NCBI GenBank assembly: GCA_030054175.1
Contig: JASGCM010000012.1
Location: 1-64,000 of the forward strand
Direction of reading: 5' to 3'
Origin: Alphaproteobacteria bacterium
GTDB taxonomy: Bacteria > Pseudomonadota > Gammaproteobacteria > Burkholderiales > Burkholderiaceae_C
Length of the DNA: 64,000 nt
The translations under genes were made by a program, and so were the position numbers. Below the pieces are notes generated by a model that was given only the letters and a program-made list of their open reading frames with translations, was not told where the DNA came from and did not search any database. Positions 17,377-29,859 of this stretch are shown in pieces (within the stretch, counting starts at the first letter, position 1; every line of letters begins with the position of its first letter).

Positions 17377-18548
17377 GCCTGTGTCTACAAAATGGGTGTC
17401 GAAAGCTATCGGGACACAGAGGCCTGCACGATCCGTATTCGCCCGCGCCTTGGGCATTCATGGGGGCAAAGGATAAGGACAAGCTATCCAAAGCGGGCTT
17501 CGCCACACCTCGCGGGGGAGCAAAGGGCGCATATCAAAATCACGTGCTCCGCAGCAACAAAGTGATCGTCCCCTATGAACGCCGTGCGCAAGCACCCCTT
17601 GCCAGTTACCAGGATGGTTACGTATTCCGTCTTTTCCCGGATCAGTATTTCGACAGCCCTGGCCAAGTAAAAGCGGAATTCAGCCAACCCAATGCACCCC
17701 AGGTTGGCGCAAACGCTTTCGTTTTGTATCGGACGCACAGTCAGCTTGCGAACTTCCCGCCTCTAGCTGGATGGCGTGTTCGGTCACTGCTATTGAATGG
17801 CCAACCGGTCACAGAACGCGTGGCTGGGGCAGTGGATGTAGGAGAGTACGTGCTGAGAATAGCGGCACACGGGAATAACGCCGCGAGAACTGAAGGCCCA
17901 CCGCAGGGGATATTTGCGCCTGAGTACGCAACGGAAAACACCAACTATCTAGCCAAGTGCATGCTCGCTTGGTTAACGGCGCATACGGTCGACAGTCCTT
18001 ACGTTGCAGCACAAGCGCAGCACCTTGAGAAAATTCTTCAGGAAGCGGGGCTATTTCAGCCGCGGGAATGGGAGGCAATGGGCTTACTGCGGAGTGGCCA
18101 CACGTCATGCCCACTCTGCATGAAGCATATCAAGTATTCCGAGTTGCACGATCAAGTGTCATTCGCAGACGAGGCGTCACTCCTAAACGCCTCTGAGCAG
18201 GTTGAGAATGCAACGAGATCAACGGTGGTGAACCTTTTCCATATGGTTCCGCTTACATACTCCGACATTGAACACATTCCCCAAAACGTTGCATGGGGGC
18301 ACGCAATTTGCAATACAAAACTGGGGCAACGCAAATGCTACCCCCTTTCGGAACTAATCGCCGGAGGAAGCAAAGTTGGAGTTGTCGATGAGGCGGGGGC
18401 GATTGCGACGTTTGGGTGGATCTCACAAAGCCTTGAGATGATTAGATCACCCGCAGGTGCTGTGTGGATTCGAATCGTTGAAGATCACTTGAGTGCAGAG
18501 GATCAGGCGGCCCTGACCGATTTCTTGGAAGAATACAGAGGGCACTGA
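17373..18548 (+). CDS. putative HNH-type zinc-finger nuclease inside R-M operon
   Basis: A 391-residue protein starting with an ATGA overlap with hsdS. The region about 249-320 has CPLC, a gap, then [20 protein letters not shown] and [11 protein letters not shown]; this Cys-Cys ... His ... Asn/His pattern is compatible with an HNH/beta-beta-alpha-metal fold. An endonuclease also accompanies HsdM- and HsdS-like subunits in BstXI-type systems, so it may be an extra restriction enzyme guided by the same specificity subunit. The N-terminal 240 residues are unrecognised. The nuclease call is inference from pattern and position. Confidence 0.5.
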   Translation: MSLCLQNGCRKLSGHRGLHDPYSPAPWAFMGAKDKDKLSKAGFATPRGGAKGAYQNHVLRSNKVIVPYERRAQAPLASYQDGYVFRLFPDQYFDSPGQVKAEFSQPNAPQVGANAFVLYRTHSQLANFPPLAGWRVRSLLLNGQPVTERVAGAVDVGEYVLRIAAHGNNAARTEGPPQGIFAPEYATENTNYLAKCMLAWLTAHTVDSPYVAAQAQHLEKILQEAGLFQPREWEAMGLLRSGHTSCPLCMKHIKYSELHDQVSFADEASLLNASEQVENATRSTVVNLFHMVPLTYSDIEHIPQNVAWGHAICNTKLGQRKCYPLSELIAGGSKVGVVDEAGAIATFGWISQSLEMIRSPAGAVWIRIVEDHLSAEDQAALTDFLEEYRGH

Positions 18549-18549
18549 A

Positions 18550-21693
<3,144 letters not shown>

Positions 21694-21694
21694 G

Positions 21695-23137
21695 ATGGAT
21701 GATCGGGAAATTGAACTGTTCATTAAGGACTTCCTGAAGGAAATCCGGGAGGACAATGCGGCCATTTTTGCAGGTGCTGGTTTGTCAGCGTCAGCTGGCT
21801 TTGTGAATTGGCGCGAGCTGCTTCGGCCAATCGCCGACGAACTGCGCCTCGACGTGGATAAGGAAAGCGATCTAGTGGCAATAGCTCAGTACCACTGCAA
21901 TGAAAACGCTGGCAACAGGCATCGACTCAATCAAGCCATCATTGATCAACTTTCGGTCGGTGTTGCGCCTACAGAAAACCATCGAATTCTGGCTCGTCTT
22001 CCCATCAGCACCTATTGGACAACCAATTACGACCAACTAATTGAGGCCGCTCTGAAGGGGGCTGGAAAGATTCCGGACGTCAAGTACACGACAGAGCAAC
22101 TCGCCACCACTAGAGCCCGGCGTGATGCCATTGTTTACAAGATGCACGGTGATGTAGAGCATCCTCACGACGCAGTCCTTATCAAGGATGACTACGAGAA
22201 GTATCACGTCAAACGTGGCGCATTTATCAACGCGCTCGCGGGCGATCTCGTATCGAAGACGTTTCTGTTCATAGGGTTCAGCTTTACTGATCCAAACCTT
22301 GAGTACGTCCTTAGCCGAGTCCGAGTGACGTTTCGTGAGAACCAGCGGCGGCACTACTGCATCTTCAAGAAAAGGACAAAGCAGGATGATGAAAGCAATG
22401 CTGAATTTGAGAATGCGCAGATCAAGCAACGACTAGCAATTGAAGATCTCAAAAGATTCAACATCAAGACTCTGTTGATCGATGATTACGCGCAGATTAC
22501 TGGGATGCTGGCGAGAATTGAACGGCAATATCGCCAGAGGACGATCTTTATTTCTGGCAGCGCTGAAGAGTATGGCGCGTGGACAAAATCGACGACTGAA
22601 GAGTTCTTGCGCGACCTGAGTCGTGCGCTAGTGCACCAGGGCTATCGCGTTGCAACCGGTGTGGGCCTGGGGGTTGGTGACGCCATCATTACGGGTGCAA
22701 TTGAGGAGATCTATCGCGCCCGAACTGGCCACATAGAAGATTCGCTGGTTATGCGCCCATTTCCACGAGCCAACCCTGACGAGGCGGTTCGCCAGCGTCT
22801 GTGGGAAGACTATCGCCAGGACTTGATTTCAGCGGCGGGCATCTGCCTTGTAGTTCTTGGCAATAAGCGAGTTGACGGGCAAATCGTGTCCGCTGGCGGT
22901 GTACGACGAGAGTACGAAATTGCATGCCAGCACGGTTTGAATGTGGTTCCCCTCGGGGCAACCGGATATATGGCCAACGAGATTTGGTCTGAAATGTCTT
23001 CGACGTTTAACACGCATTACCCGAATGCAAAGACAGGTCTGCGTGAACAATTCAGCAGACTTGGCGAGGCGGCAGAAAAGCCAGCCGAACTCATTTCTCG
23101 CACGCTTGATTTCATCGGACTAATTTCCAAGGAGTAA
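21695..23137 (+). CDS. thsA: Thoeris effector ThsA (SIR2-STALD NADase)
   Basis: A 480-residue protein. The N-terminal SIR2-like domain contains FAGAGLSASAGF (residues 25-36), TTNYDQLIE and YKMHGDVEHP, the NAD-binding and catalytic-His region. From about residue 284 a SLOG/STALD domain follows (TIFISGSAEEYG, ATGVGLGVGDAIITGAIEEI, ICLVVLGNKR, SAGGVRREYEIA). In type I Thoeris this domain senses a cyclic ADP-ribose isomer made by ThsB, and the SIR2 domain then depletes NAD+. ATG 21695 follows hsdR by one base and has GGAGG upstream. Length agrees with known ThsA. Confidence 0.93.
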   Translation: MDDREIELFIKDFLKEIREDNAAIFAGAGLSASAGFVNWRELLRPIADELRLDVDKESDLVAIAQYHCNENAGNRHRLNQAIIDQLSVGVAPTENHRILARLPISTYWTTNYDQLIEAALKGAGKIPDVKYTTEQLATTRARRDAIVYKMHGDVEHPHDAVLIKDDYEKYHVKRGAFINALAGDLVSKTFLFIGFSFTDPNLEYVLSRVRVTFRENQRRHYCIFKKRTKQDDESNAEFENAQIKQRLAIEDLKRFNIKTLLIDDYAQITGMLARIERQYRQRTIFISGSAEEYGAWTKSTTEEFLRDLSRALVHQGYRVATGVGLGVGDAIITGAIEEIYRARTGHIEDSLVMRPFPRANPDEAVRQRLWEDYRQDLISAAGICLVVLGNKRVDGQIVSAGGVRREYEIACQHGLNVVPLGATGYMANEIWSEMSSTFNTHYPNAKTGLREQFSRLGEAAEKPAELISRTLDFIGLISKE

Positions 23138-23141
23138 AAAT

Positions 23142-23633
23142 ATGGCACGACGTGTATTTTTCAGTTTCCATTTTGAACGCGATGTCTGGCGTGCTGGCCA
23201 AGTCCGCAACAGCTGGGTTACGAAGGCTGACAGAGAATCGGCGGGTTTCTGGGATGCCGCTGATTGGGAGGAGGTCAAGAAAAAGGGTGACGAAGCAATC
23301 AAGAAATGGATCGATAAGCAGTTGGAAGGAACATCAGTTACGGCAGTTCTCATCGGAGCAGAAACCTCTGAGCGCGAGTACGTCGGATACGAAATATCGC
23401 AAAGCCATAAGCGCGGAAACGGATTACTTGGGATTTACATCAACAAGGTCAAAGATTCATCCGGCAAGACGGATGTGAAGGGAAAAAATCCTTTCGATAG
23501 CTGGTACGTCACGGTTAATGGCCAGCGACGTTATTTCTCTGAGATGTACAAGACTTACGATTGGATCGAGGACGACGGCTACAACAATTTCTCGAAATGG
23601 GTGGAGACAGCCGCAAAAGCAGCTGGCCGTTGA
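23142..23633 (+). CDS. thsB: Thoeris sensor ThsB (TIR domain)
   Basis: A 163-residue single TIR-like domain. The family signature is RRVFFSFHFERDVWRAGQVR at the N-terminus, then VTAVLIGAETSEREYVGYEI, which carries the putative catalytic Glu, and a helical C-terminus. ThsB proteins recognise phage infection and synthesise a cyclic ADP-ribose signal from NAD+. An AAGGAG lies 8 bases before the ATG. It directly follows thsA, the standard Thoeris order. Confidence 0.93.
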   Translation: MARRVFFSFHFERDVWRAGQVRNSWVTKADRESAGFWDAADWEEVKKKGDEAIKKWIDKQLEGTSVTAVLIGAETSEREYVGYEISQSHKRGNGLLGIYINKVKDSSGKTDVKGKNPFDSWYVTVNGQRRYFSEMYKTYDWIEDDGYNNFSKWVETAAKAAGR

Positions 23634-23649
23634 GCGCGAGGAGTAAGGG

Positions 23650-25512
23650 ATGAGTACTTTCGACAGCACCAAGCGGTTATTGCCTGAGATCCTTGCAGAA
23701 ATTGTCAAGGCAAAAATTCAGTTACCAGACTTCCAACGCGGGTGGGTATGGGATGACCAGCATATTCGGAGCCTGCTGGTGAGCATCGCCAGGTCGTTCC
23801 CTGTGGGGGCGGTCATGCTGCTGGAGACCGGCGGCGAAGCCAAATTCCAGGTGCGCCCAGTGGAGGGGATTGCGCAACTGCCCGATTCGTCAGACGCGGA
23901 GCTGCTTATTCTCGACGGCCAACAACGCCTAACCACCCTGACGCAAGTCTTGGCCACAAAGGATGCAGTGAAGACTCGCACTGAAAAGGGCAAGCCCATA
24001 CGACGCCACTACTACTGGAACATCGAGGTGGCGTTGGAAGGCGGGGATCACTTGGAAGACGCCATCGAGGCGATCGAAGAGGACAAGATCAAACGCTCCA
24101 ACTTTGGCCGACAGATCGACCTCGATTTGACGACGACTCAGAAGGAGTGCGAGCAGCTGTACTTTCCGTGCGATCAGATTCTTAACTCGGATGCATGGGA
24201 AGAAGCGTTGCAGGAGTACGCGCCCGAAAAATTCGGCCTGTACATGCAGTTCCGTCGGCAGGTATTGAATGCCTACCGCAACTATCAGCTACCCGTTATT
24301 CAGCTGGGTAAGGCCACGACGAAGGAAGCAGTTTGCCTAGTCTTCGAGAAAGTGAACACCGGTGGCGTCCCCCTCAACGTGTTCGAATTGGTCACTGCCA
24401 CCTACGCGGCTGACGGCTTCAACCTGCGCGATGACTGGCATGGCAACGCCGCCAGAAATGTTTCGGGCCGGTATCAGCGCTTGTGCAAAGAGGCACTTCT
24501 GTCGCAGGTGGAGTCCACAGACTTCCTGCAGGCCGTATCCATGTTGCACACGCTGGAGTTGCGCCGCGCCGATGTGGCTTCGGGGAAAACCGGCAAATCC
24601 GTGCAGCCGGTGAGTGCAAAGCGTGTCTCGATACTTGCGATGTCCTTGAGCGCGTATGCCAAATGGGCAGACGAAGTCGAGGCGGGTTTCCTTCTCGCAG
24701 CAAAGTTCCTGCGCAAGGAGTGTGTAAAAACCCCGCGAGAGCTGCCCTATCGAACACAACTGGCTCCGCTCGCATCGGTACTTGCGCACCTGCGCGAGCG
24801 CTGGCTTGAGCCGCGCATTTACCAGAAACTCTCTCACTGGTACTGGAGTGGCGTTCTCGGCGAACTCTACGGCAGCGCCATCGAGACCAGGATCGCGAAC
24901 GATGTCGAGGATCTTCTGCAGTGGATCGACAGTGACGCCGCAATTCCTCGAACGATTACGGATGCGGCGTTTAGCCCCGACCGCCTGGACACCATGACAT
25001 CGCGCCTGTCAGCCGCGTACAAAGGCCTGAATGTGCTGGTACTTCGTGAAGGCGCACAAGACTTCTTCTGGAAGGCAAAGATCCAGGAGCTCGACGACGA
25101 GGAGCTTGCTCTGGATATTCATCACATCTTTCCGCAGGACTGGTGCGAGAAGAACGGCATTAAGCGCGCTGTCTACAACACGGTCGTCAACAAAACCCCG
25201 ATTTCCTACAAGGCAAACCGGATGATCGGCGGGCATGCGCCATCGATCTATTTGTCAAAATTGCAGGCTCATACGCAGGTTCAGCTTGCAGACGCCCAGA
25301 TGAACGCCATTGTCGGGTCGCACCTCATCGATACGACCGCGCTCCGAGCGGACGACTTCGACAGCTTCTACAAGAGCAGAAAGGCCGCCCTGGTCAAACT
25401 GGTCGAACGGGCTATGGGTAAAGCGGCGGCGGTTGTTGCGGACGGAGCTGATCCTGGCGATGCTGAAGAGGATGAGAGCGATCAGCAGCAAGTCATTTCG
25501 CCAGTCGGGTGA
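23650..25512 (+). CDS. GmrSD-type (DUF262-DUF1524) restriction enzyme
   Basis: A 620-residue fusion. The N-terminal DUF262/ParB-like NTPase domain has LPDFQRGWVWDDQHIRSLL, LDGQQRLTTL (residues 88-97) and FEKVNTGGVPLNVFELVTAT. The C-terminal DUF1524 HNH domain has DIHHIFPQD (about 490-498) and NTVVNKTPISYKANRMIG. Fused GmrSD/BrxU-like proteins restrict DNA carrying modified bases such as glucosylated hydroxymethylcytosine. A GAGGAG precedes the ATG and the gap to thsB is 16 bases, so it is likely the last gene of the defence operon. Its 3' end overlaps the convergent prophage gene by 20 bases. Confidence 0.9.
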   Translation: MSTFDSTKRLLPEILAEIVKAKIQLPDFQRGWVWDDQHIRSLLVSIARSFPVGAVMLLETGGEAKFQVRPVEGIAQLPDSSDAELLILDGQQRLTTLTQVLATKDAVKTRTEKGKPIRRHYYWNIEVALEGGDHLEDAIEAIEEDKIKRSNFGRQIDLDLTTTQKECEQLYFPCDQILNSDAWEEALQEYAPEKFGLYMQFRRQVLNAYRNYQLPVIQLGKATTKEAVCLVFEKVNTGGVPLNVFELVTATYAADGFNLRDDWHGNAARNVSGRYQRLCKEALLSQVESTDFLQAVSMLHTLELRRADVASGKTGKSVQPVSAKRVSILAMSLSAYAKWADEVEAGFLLAAKFLRKECVKTPRELPYRTQLAPLASVLAHLRERWLEPRIYQKLSHWYWSGVLGELYGSAIETRIANDVEDLLQWIDSDAAIPRTITDAAFSPDRLDTMTSRLSAAYKGLNVLVLREGAQDFFWKAKIQELDDEELALDIHHIFPQDWCEKNGIKRAVYNTVVNKTPISYKANRMIGGHAPSIYLSKLQAHTQVQLADAQMNAIVGSHLIDTTALRADDFDSFYKSRKAALVKLVERAMGKAAAVVADGADPGDAEEDESDQQQVISPVG

Positions 25513-25753
25513 ACTGCGCTTGAGCGTTGGCGATCAGGTCTAGGCGAAGGTTTGGTGCAATGCCAGTCGCCAAGTAATTCAGTGTCCAGTTGAGCGCATC
25601 AGCCTTCCTGGCGGGGCTATCGGCTGCGTCGAACTTCTCGATATATGAATCGAGTTCATGAAGGGCACGGATCAACGTGGCACGCGCGTTTGCAAGCGCG
25701 TCCGCGGCGTTTTGCTCTGCAATCTGGGGCTGCCATTCGGTTTCATTTTTCAT
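25493..25753 (-). CDS. hypothetical prophage protein downstream of lysis genes
   Basis: An 86-residue, largely helical protein beginning MKNETEWQPQIAEQNAADAL; GAAGAAG precedes the ATG at 25753. I do not recognise it. It is the most distal gene of the leftward prophage cluster and overlaps the convergent GmrSD gene, so the boundary between prophage structural genes and defence genes is very tight. Confidence 0.6.
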   Translation of the reverse strand: MKNETEWQPQIAEQNAADALANARATLIRALHELDSYIEKFDAADSPARKADALNWTLNYLATGIAPNLRLDLIANAQAQFTRLAK

Positions 25754-25840
25754 GATGTGCTTCTTCGAGTGGTTGGTGGTGTGGATGACATGAACGCGCT
25801 GTTCAGCAGTAAAGCCAAGCTCTTTCGCGTGCATCTGCAG

Positions 25841-26308
25841 TCAGACGTTGCGAAGCAGCAAAGCGGCCTCAGCCTCGCGCCGCGTGACGAGTCCCGGCAG
25901 CACTTTTCCTCCGCCGTAGACCCAACGGCGCAGCTCCGTTGCGGCGGCGGCCCAATCCCGCTGATTGACGCGCCGACGCAGCGTTGATGTCTGCAACCGC
26001 CCTGCGCCAAGGTTGAAAGTGAAGTCAGCGATGGCCACGAGCCGTCCCTGGGGCTCGGTAGCCAGCACAGGACAGTAGCGCAGCGTCGCGTTCAACGCCG
26101 TAATGAGATCGGTGGCCAGGTAGCCCTCGGCTTCCGCCTCCGTGATCGGCGGATGCTTTGCATCGCAGAGGTGACCGTAGCCTATAGTCCAGTAGCCTGC
26201 TGGGCAGATGTAGGGAATGGCCGTGATCTCTGTGCCGCGCTTCACCTTGCGCTCGAATCCCTCGAATCGCTTGGCAAGCTCAACGGCCGCTTGTGGGACC
26301 GCAATCAC
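25841..26308 (-). CDS. phage lysozyme (GH24 endolysin)
   Basis: A 155-residue T4-type lysozyme. The N-terminal KRFEGFERK carries the catalytic Glu; YWTIGYGHLCDA matches the substrate-cleft TxGYGH; DFTFNLGAGRLQTSTLRR and LVTRREAEAALL are also typical. It cleaves the glycan chain of peptidoglycan at lysis. There is no signal-anchor-release segment, so it needs the holin encoded just upstream (4-base overlap). Confidence 0.92.
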   Translation of the reverse strand: MIAVPQAAVELAKRFEGFERKVKRGTEITAIPYICPAGYWTIGYGHLCDAKHPPITEAEAEGYLATDLITALNATLRYCPVLATEPQGRLVAIADFTFNLGAGRLQTSTLRRRVNQRDWAAAATELRRWVYGGGKVLPGLVTRREAEAALLLRNV

Positions 26309-26781
26309 GGCCGCACCCGGTCGAACACACGCCCTAGGAACCAGAAGTTCAGCACCCCGGCCCAGAGCGCTTGGTCAGCCTCCGTCCAGGCATGCAGGAT
26401 GGCAGTTCCCCAGCCAGCGCCAGCGGTCACCGCTGCCGCAAACGCTGCCGTCTTAGCCGCGCAATACAGCGCCATGAACCAGTAGGTGATGACCGGCCGA
26501 ACGCTGATCGACAGGGCGTCGGCCCAGCGCACACCGGAACGCTGCCCCTGGGCGGAGACAGCCTCTCGCAACGCATCGATGGCCCCGACGTTCCACGCCG
26601 CGTCGGCACTTGCACCGATCTCTGCCATCCGCTGCGCGCCACGCAGCTTTTCAAACTCCAGCGCCTTGTCCTGCATCGCCAACTCGTGGCCACGCTCACC
26701 CTTGCGATCAAGCCATTTGAGAATTTCGGGTGCCAGACGGAAAGCCCCGCCGAACAGGCCACCAAGCAAGGTTTCGATCAT
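26305..26781 (-). CDS. 3TM-type phage holin
   Basis: A 158-residue protein starting MIETLLGGLFGGAFRLAPEI. A charged helical stretch (residues 25-60) separates the N-terminal amphipathic/hydrophobic part from two C-terminal membrane helices (VITYWFMALYCAAKTAAFAA and ALWAGVLNFWFLG). This layout is that of the 3TM holin family, which forms inner-membrane pores to release the endolysin. It overlaps both lysis neighbours by four bases. Confidence 0.85.
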   Translation of the reverse strand: MIETLLGGLFGGAFRLAPEILKWLDRKGERGHELAMQDKALEFEKLRGAQRMAEIGASADAAWNVGAIDALREAVSAQGQRSGVRWADALSISVRPVITYWFMALYCAAKTAAFAAAVTAGAGWGTAILHAWTEADQALWAGVLNFWFLGRVFDRVRP

Positions 26782-27074
26782 TGCGTGCCTCCCATGAGCT
26801 TGAACTTGATGGCAGCACCGACCACGATGATGGCAAGCAGCCCGGTGGTGACCACCTTGATCACTGTTTGCCATGCCGTGTGCCGTGCCTCGCGCCACGC
26901 CTCCAGCAGATCGCGCAGTTCGCGAATGTCCCGCGCCGCATGGCCGTTTTCCAGGCCGAGGTGAGCGAGACAACGCTCGGCACCGCGTTCGGCGGCGCGG
27001 GTGAGCAGGTCGTCCAGGTCTTCGGGGCGCAGGGTGATGGCTGCATCGGGTTCTGTGAGGTGGATTTCAGACAT
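26778..27074 (-). CDS. DUF6127-like single-pass membrane protein
   Basis: A 98-residue protein: an acidic start (MSEIHLTEPDAAITLRPEDL), a helical charged middle and one C-terminal membrane helix (TVIKVVTTGLLAIIVVGAAI). This resembles the DUF6127 family found beside holins in prophages. It is the first gene of the lysis cassette and may tune holin timing or aid the spanin step; that role is inferred. ATG 27074 is preferred over the long upstream extension. Confidence 0.7.
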   Translation of the reverse strand: MSEIHLTEPDAAITLRPEDLDDLLTRAAERGAERCLAHLGLENGHAARDIRELRDLLEAWREARHTAWQTVIKVVTTGLLAIIVVGAAIKFKLMGGTQ

Positions 27075-27148
27075 TTTCGGTCTCCAAAACAAATGGCCCG
27101 CGCAGTCTTCCCTGGCAGGCCGTGGTGAATGAATGGTTTGGCGGGGAT

Positions 27149-29440
27149 TTACTGATCGGCGGTATGAACCGCCGGGTGCTCGGCCACGCAAGTCAACTCA
27201 ACCTGCTCAGCCCTGGGCTTGACGCTCATGACACGCGCCAGCTGGGACCAGGACTGGCCCACACCAAAAGCAAAGTGCGTTCGCTCTCGGTCAGCACCGA
27301 CCTGCGGCTCATAGCCGGGTAGAGATTTCAGGATGGCGTGGGTGGCTGTTGCGCCCGGCGTGACCTCGATGGCATCGGAGACCGAGCCATCGGGCTTTCG
27401 TAGAACGAGGTAATGAACGGCTCCTGACTGCCAACCCAGCGGCTCAGAGCACCGCACTGTTCTCGACTGGCTGTCCCAGCTCAAGACCTCACCACTCACA
27501 CCCCAACGGGGAATGTCATGGCTCAGGGCAATCAGGTCGCCATAGGTCGGGATCAAACCTTCCAGCTCAGTGCGAAAGGTGACGATCCGTCGGCGATACC
27601 GATTAGCCGCCGCGATGTATTTCCCCTCACGGATACCCTGCGACTTATCGGTACAGCCAAACAGCCTCACGCGAGCGGGCTTAGCAGCCTGGGATCCAGG
27701 TAAGGCCACTGTGAACTCGTCAGGCTTCCAGCTCTTGGGGTTGACGTATTCGATCGTGACCGCATCCGCCGTGGCATCGCCTGGCATCAGGTACTGAATC
27801 TTCAAGCTGTTGCGCACGATGTTTCGCGCAGAAAAAAGTGCCACCGGGACGGTCTTGGGCTCATCGCGAACGACACGAACGACCCCACCTTGCAAGAACG
27901 GGACCGCACGCCCCGTCCGAGCAATCTGTCCCAAGGCATCCCACACCGTCTGGTTCTGATCGAACACGGCATTGAAGGTATCCCCGCGCGCCGACCACAC
28001 AGCATCCAACCGTGCCAAGGCCTCCAAGTCCAACTGCCGGTCAGGCAACCCTGCGCCATAGCTGGACTTGGCCGCATCTGCAAACGCCCACGCAATCGAG
28101 CGAGTGGGCTGCGGTGCAGACCATCCAGTGTCCGGATTCCAGATGGGAAGCATGCGCGTTACCAGACAGTTGACCAACCTTGAGGATCGCTGCGACAGGT
28201 TGTCGGTGGCGCGCATTCTGATCGCCAAATAAGTCAGGTCCGTGGGCAGACTCGATCCCGCCAAATAGCCTTTGGCCTGCCCCCAGCGCAGCTCGTGACC
28301 AACCCGATTGCTGGTGTCTCGTGCATCAAGGCGTTGCAGGCGAATCTCATAACGCCCAGGCGCCACCGAATACTTGAACGACAGGCGTTGCGCAGTGTTG
28401 GTGGCCGCCGAGTAGGTTTCGTCTGCCACATGGAGCCAGCCTGAGGTGGCGTCGCCATCGTCATTGATGCTTCGTACCTCAACCCGCCATTGCACCGAGC
28501 GGCTTTCCAATGCCCCACTGTCGTTGGCGTAATACAGACCGCGCAGCATAACCACATCGACACCGACCTGATTGATCTGTGTACCCACCGGATTAAGGGC
28601 AAAGGGACCAACGATGGCACCGGCGTCGCTGACAGCAATCAATTCCTGACCGGACACCTCTGGGGCCGTGACCACATCGGGGTTGAACAAGGTGTTCTGT
28701 CCGCCAGGCTCAATCACCTGCGCCTGCACCTCGGCAAACGAGCTGATCGGGCTGTCATCAATGGACAGCTCCTCAAACTGAAACTGACCCACGCCAATGA
28801 CGTGCAACTGATGCAGATATTCCTCGTTGTTTTCGTACTCGGTATAGGGCATGGTGGCCAGATCCGGGTACACCAAATGATGGCCATAAATCACGGGGAC
28901 TGGTTGCGACAGACGTCCATAGTTGCCGCGCGCCTGCAATGAGTACGTCGGGCTGGGGGATGTCATGTTGGCCGATGCCGAAGGCAGGGTCTGATTCGGC
29001 AATGGCACCAGCGCATTGACGAGCACCGAGCCCGTGACTGCGATCGCAGTGGAGGCCACCGCAGTGGCCAGCGTGCCTGAATACCCCATCGAGGCAGCCA
29101 GTGCGCCGCCATATGCATTGGCGACGACCAGGACGGCGATCATGAGCACGGTTCTCAGCGGGTTCTTACCACCATCCCCACCGCCTTGCGGCAAGGTGAC
29201 CAGCGCCACGACATCACCCGCATCGATCTGCGTCACTGCCCTGTGTGCCATCAGCACCGGCTGACCATTTTTCAGGATCAAGGTGGGCTGGTCGAACTCA
29301 ATGCCATCACGACTCATCCACTGTGCAATCGTGGGCGAGCCAAACACATGGCTCACCTGCCTATCACTGGGTTCGAATGGATTTCGCATCCAGATGACCA
29401 GTCCAGGACTGGGCAGGCCTGACATGCAAGCGCTTGTCAT
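27149..29440 (-). CDS. tail tip/host-specificity protein (TipJ family)
   Basis: A 763-residue protein corresponding to lambda gpJ. The N-terminus carries a hydrophobic region (LMIAVLVVANAYGGALAASM) of this subfamily; tail-tip beta domains follow (VPVIYGHHLVYPDLAT, QFQFEELSIDDSPI), then fibronectin-like segments (SVQWRVEVRSINDDGD, APGRYEIRLQRLDARDTSN) and the C-terminal receptor-proximal part. It should form the tip that contacts the host receptor. The ATG at 29440 makes a 4-base overlap with the upstream NlpC/P60 gene. Confidence 0.88.
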   Translation of the reverse strand: MTSACMSGLPSPGLVIWMRNPFEPSDRQVSHVFGSPTIAQWMSRDGIEFDQPTLILKNGQPVLMAHRAVTQIDAGDVVALVTLPQGGGDGGKNPLRTVLMIAVLVVANAYGGALAASMGYSGTLATAVASTAIAVTGSVLVNALVPLPNQTLPSASANMTSPSPTYSLQARGNYGRLSQPVPVIYGHHLVYPDLATMPYTEYENNEEYLHQLHVIGVGQFQFEELSIDDSPISSFAEVQAQVIEPGGQNTLFNPDVVTAPEVSGQELIAVSDAGAIVGPFALNPVGTQINQVGVDVVMLRGLYYANDSGALESRSVQWRVEVRSINDDGDATSGWLHVADETYSAATNTAQRLSFKYSVAPGRYEIRLQRLDARDTSNRVGHELRWGQAKGYLAGSSLPTDLTYLAIRMRATDNLSQRSSRLVNCLVTRMLPIWNPDTGWSAPQPTRSIAWAFADAAKSSYGAGLPDRQLDLEALARLDAVWSARGDTFNAVFDQNQTVWDALGQIARTGRAVPFLQGGVVRVVRDEPKTVPVALFSARNIVRNSLKIQYLMPGDATADAVTIEYVNPKSWKPDEFTVALPGSQAAKPARVRLFGCTDKSQGIREGKYIAAANRYRRRIVTFRTELEGLIPTYGDLIALSHDIPRWGVSGEVLSWDSQSRTVRCSEPLGWQSGAVHYLVLRKPDGSVSDAIEVTPGATATHAILKSLPGYEPQVGADRERTHFAFGVGQSWSQLARVMSVKPRAEQVELTCVAEHPAVHTADQ

Positions 29441-29859
29441 GGCAATTCCTTCCATCGGTAATACCCCTCCACCTGCCAGCCGTGACTGGCCAGAGAGCTC
29501 AATTGCTGAAACACCACCCCGATCTGTTGGGCGCAGTGCAACACTCCACCGCCGTCCGCATCAACCCAAACGCCAACATGCACGGGGTGTCGTGACTGAC
29601 GCATCAACACCGCATCGCCCTGCTTGGGCAAATCGACCGCCGCCCAACGCTTTCTTTCCGGGTGGTTTTTGAACGTATGAAGGACCGTTCGCAGATTCAG
29701 CGCGTCCACCGGGATCACCGGCAAGTCACGACCGAAGTGGGTCTTCTGGACCCAAAGAAAAAGGCCCCAGCAGTCAAATGACTCGGGGCCTCTCTCACCT
29801 GCTATCCACGGACGACCGATGTACTGAATCGCCCAACTCGGTGAATCTTCATCTGTCAT
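29437..29859 (-). CDS. NlpC/P60 tail-tip peptidase (gpK-like)
   Basis: A 140-residue NlpC/P60 domain with the catalytic Cys in ESFDCWGLFLW and the His in HPVHVGVWVDADGGGVLHC. Tail-tip members cut peptide cross-links in peptidoglycan during DNA entry. It lacks the JAB domain fused in lambda gpK. Its position between DUF1833 and TipJ is the normal tail-tip order, and it overlaps both neighbours by four bases. Confidence 0.88.
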   Translation of the reverse strand: MTDEDSPSWAIQYIGRPWIAGERGPESFDCWGLFLWVQKTHFGRDLPVIPVDALNLRTVLHTFKNHPERKRWAAVDLPKQGDAVLMRQSRHPVHVGVWVDADGGGVLHCAQQIGVVFQQLSSLASHGWQVEGYYRWKELP

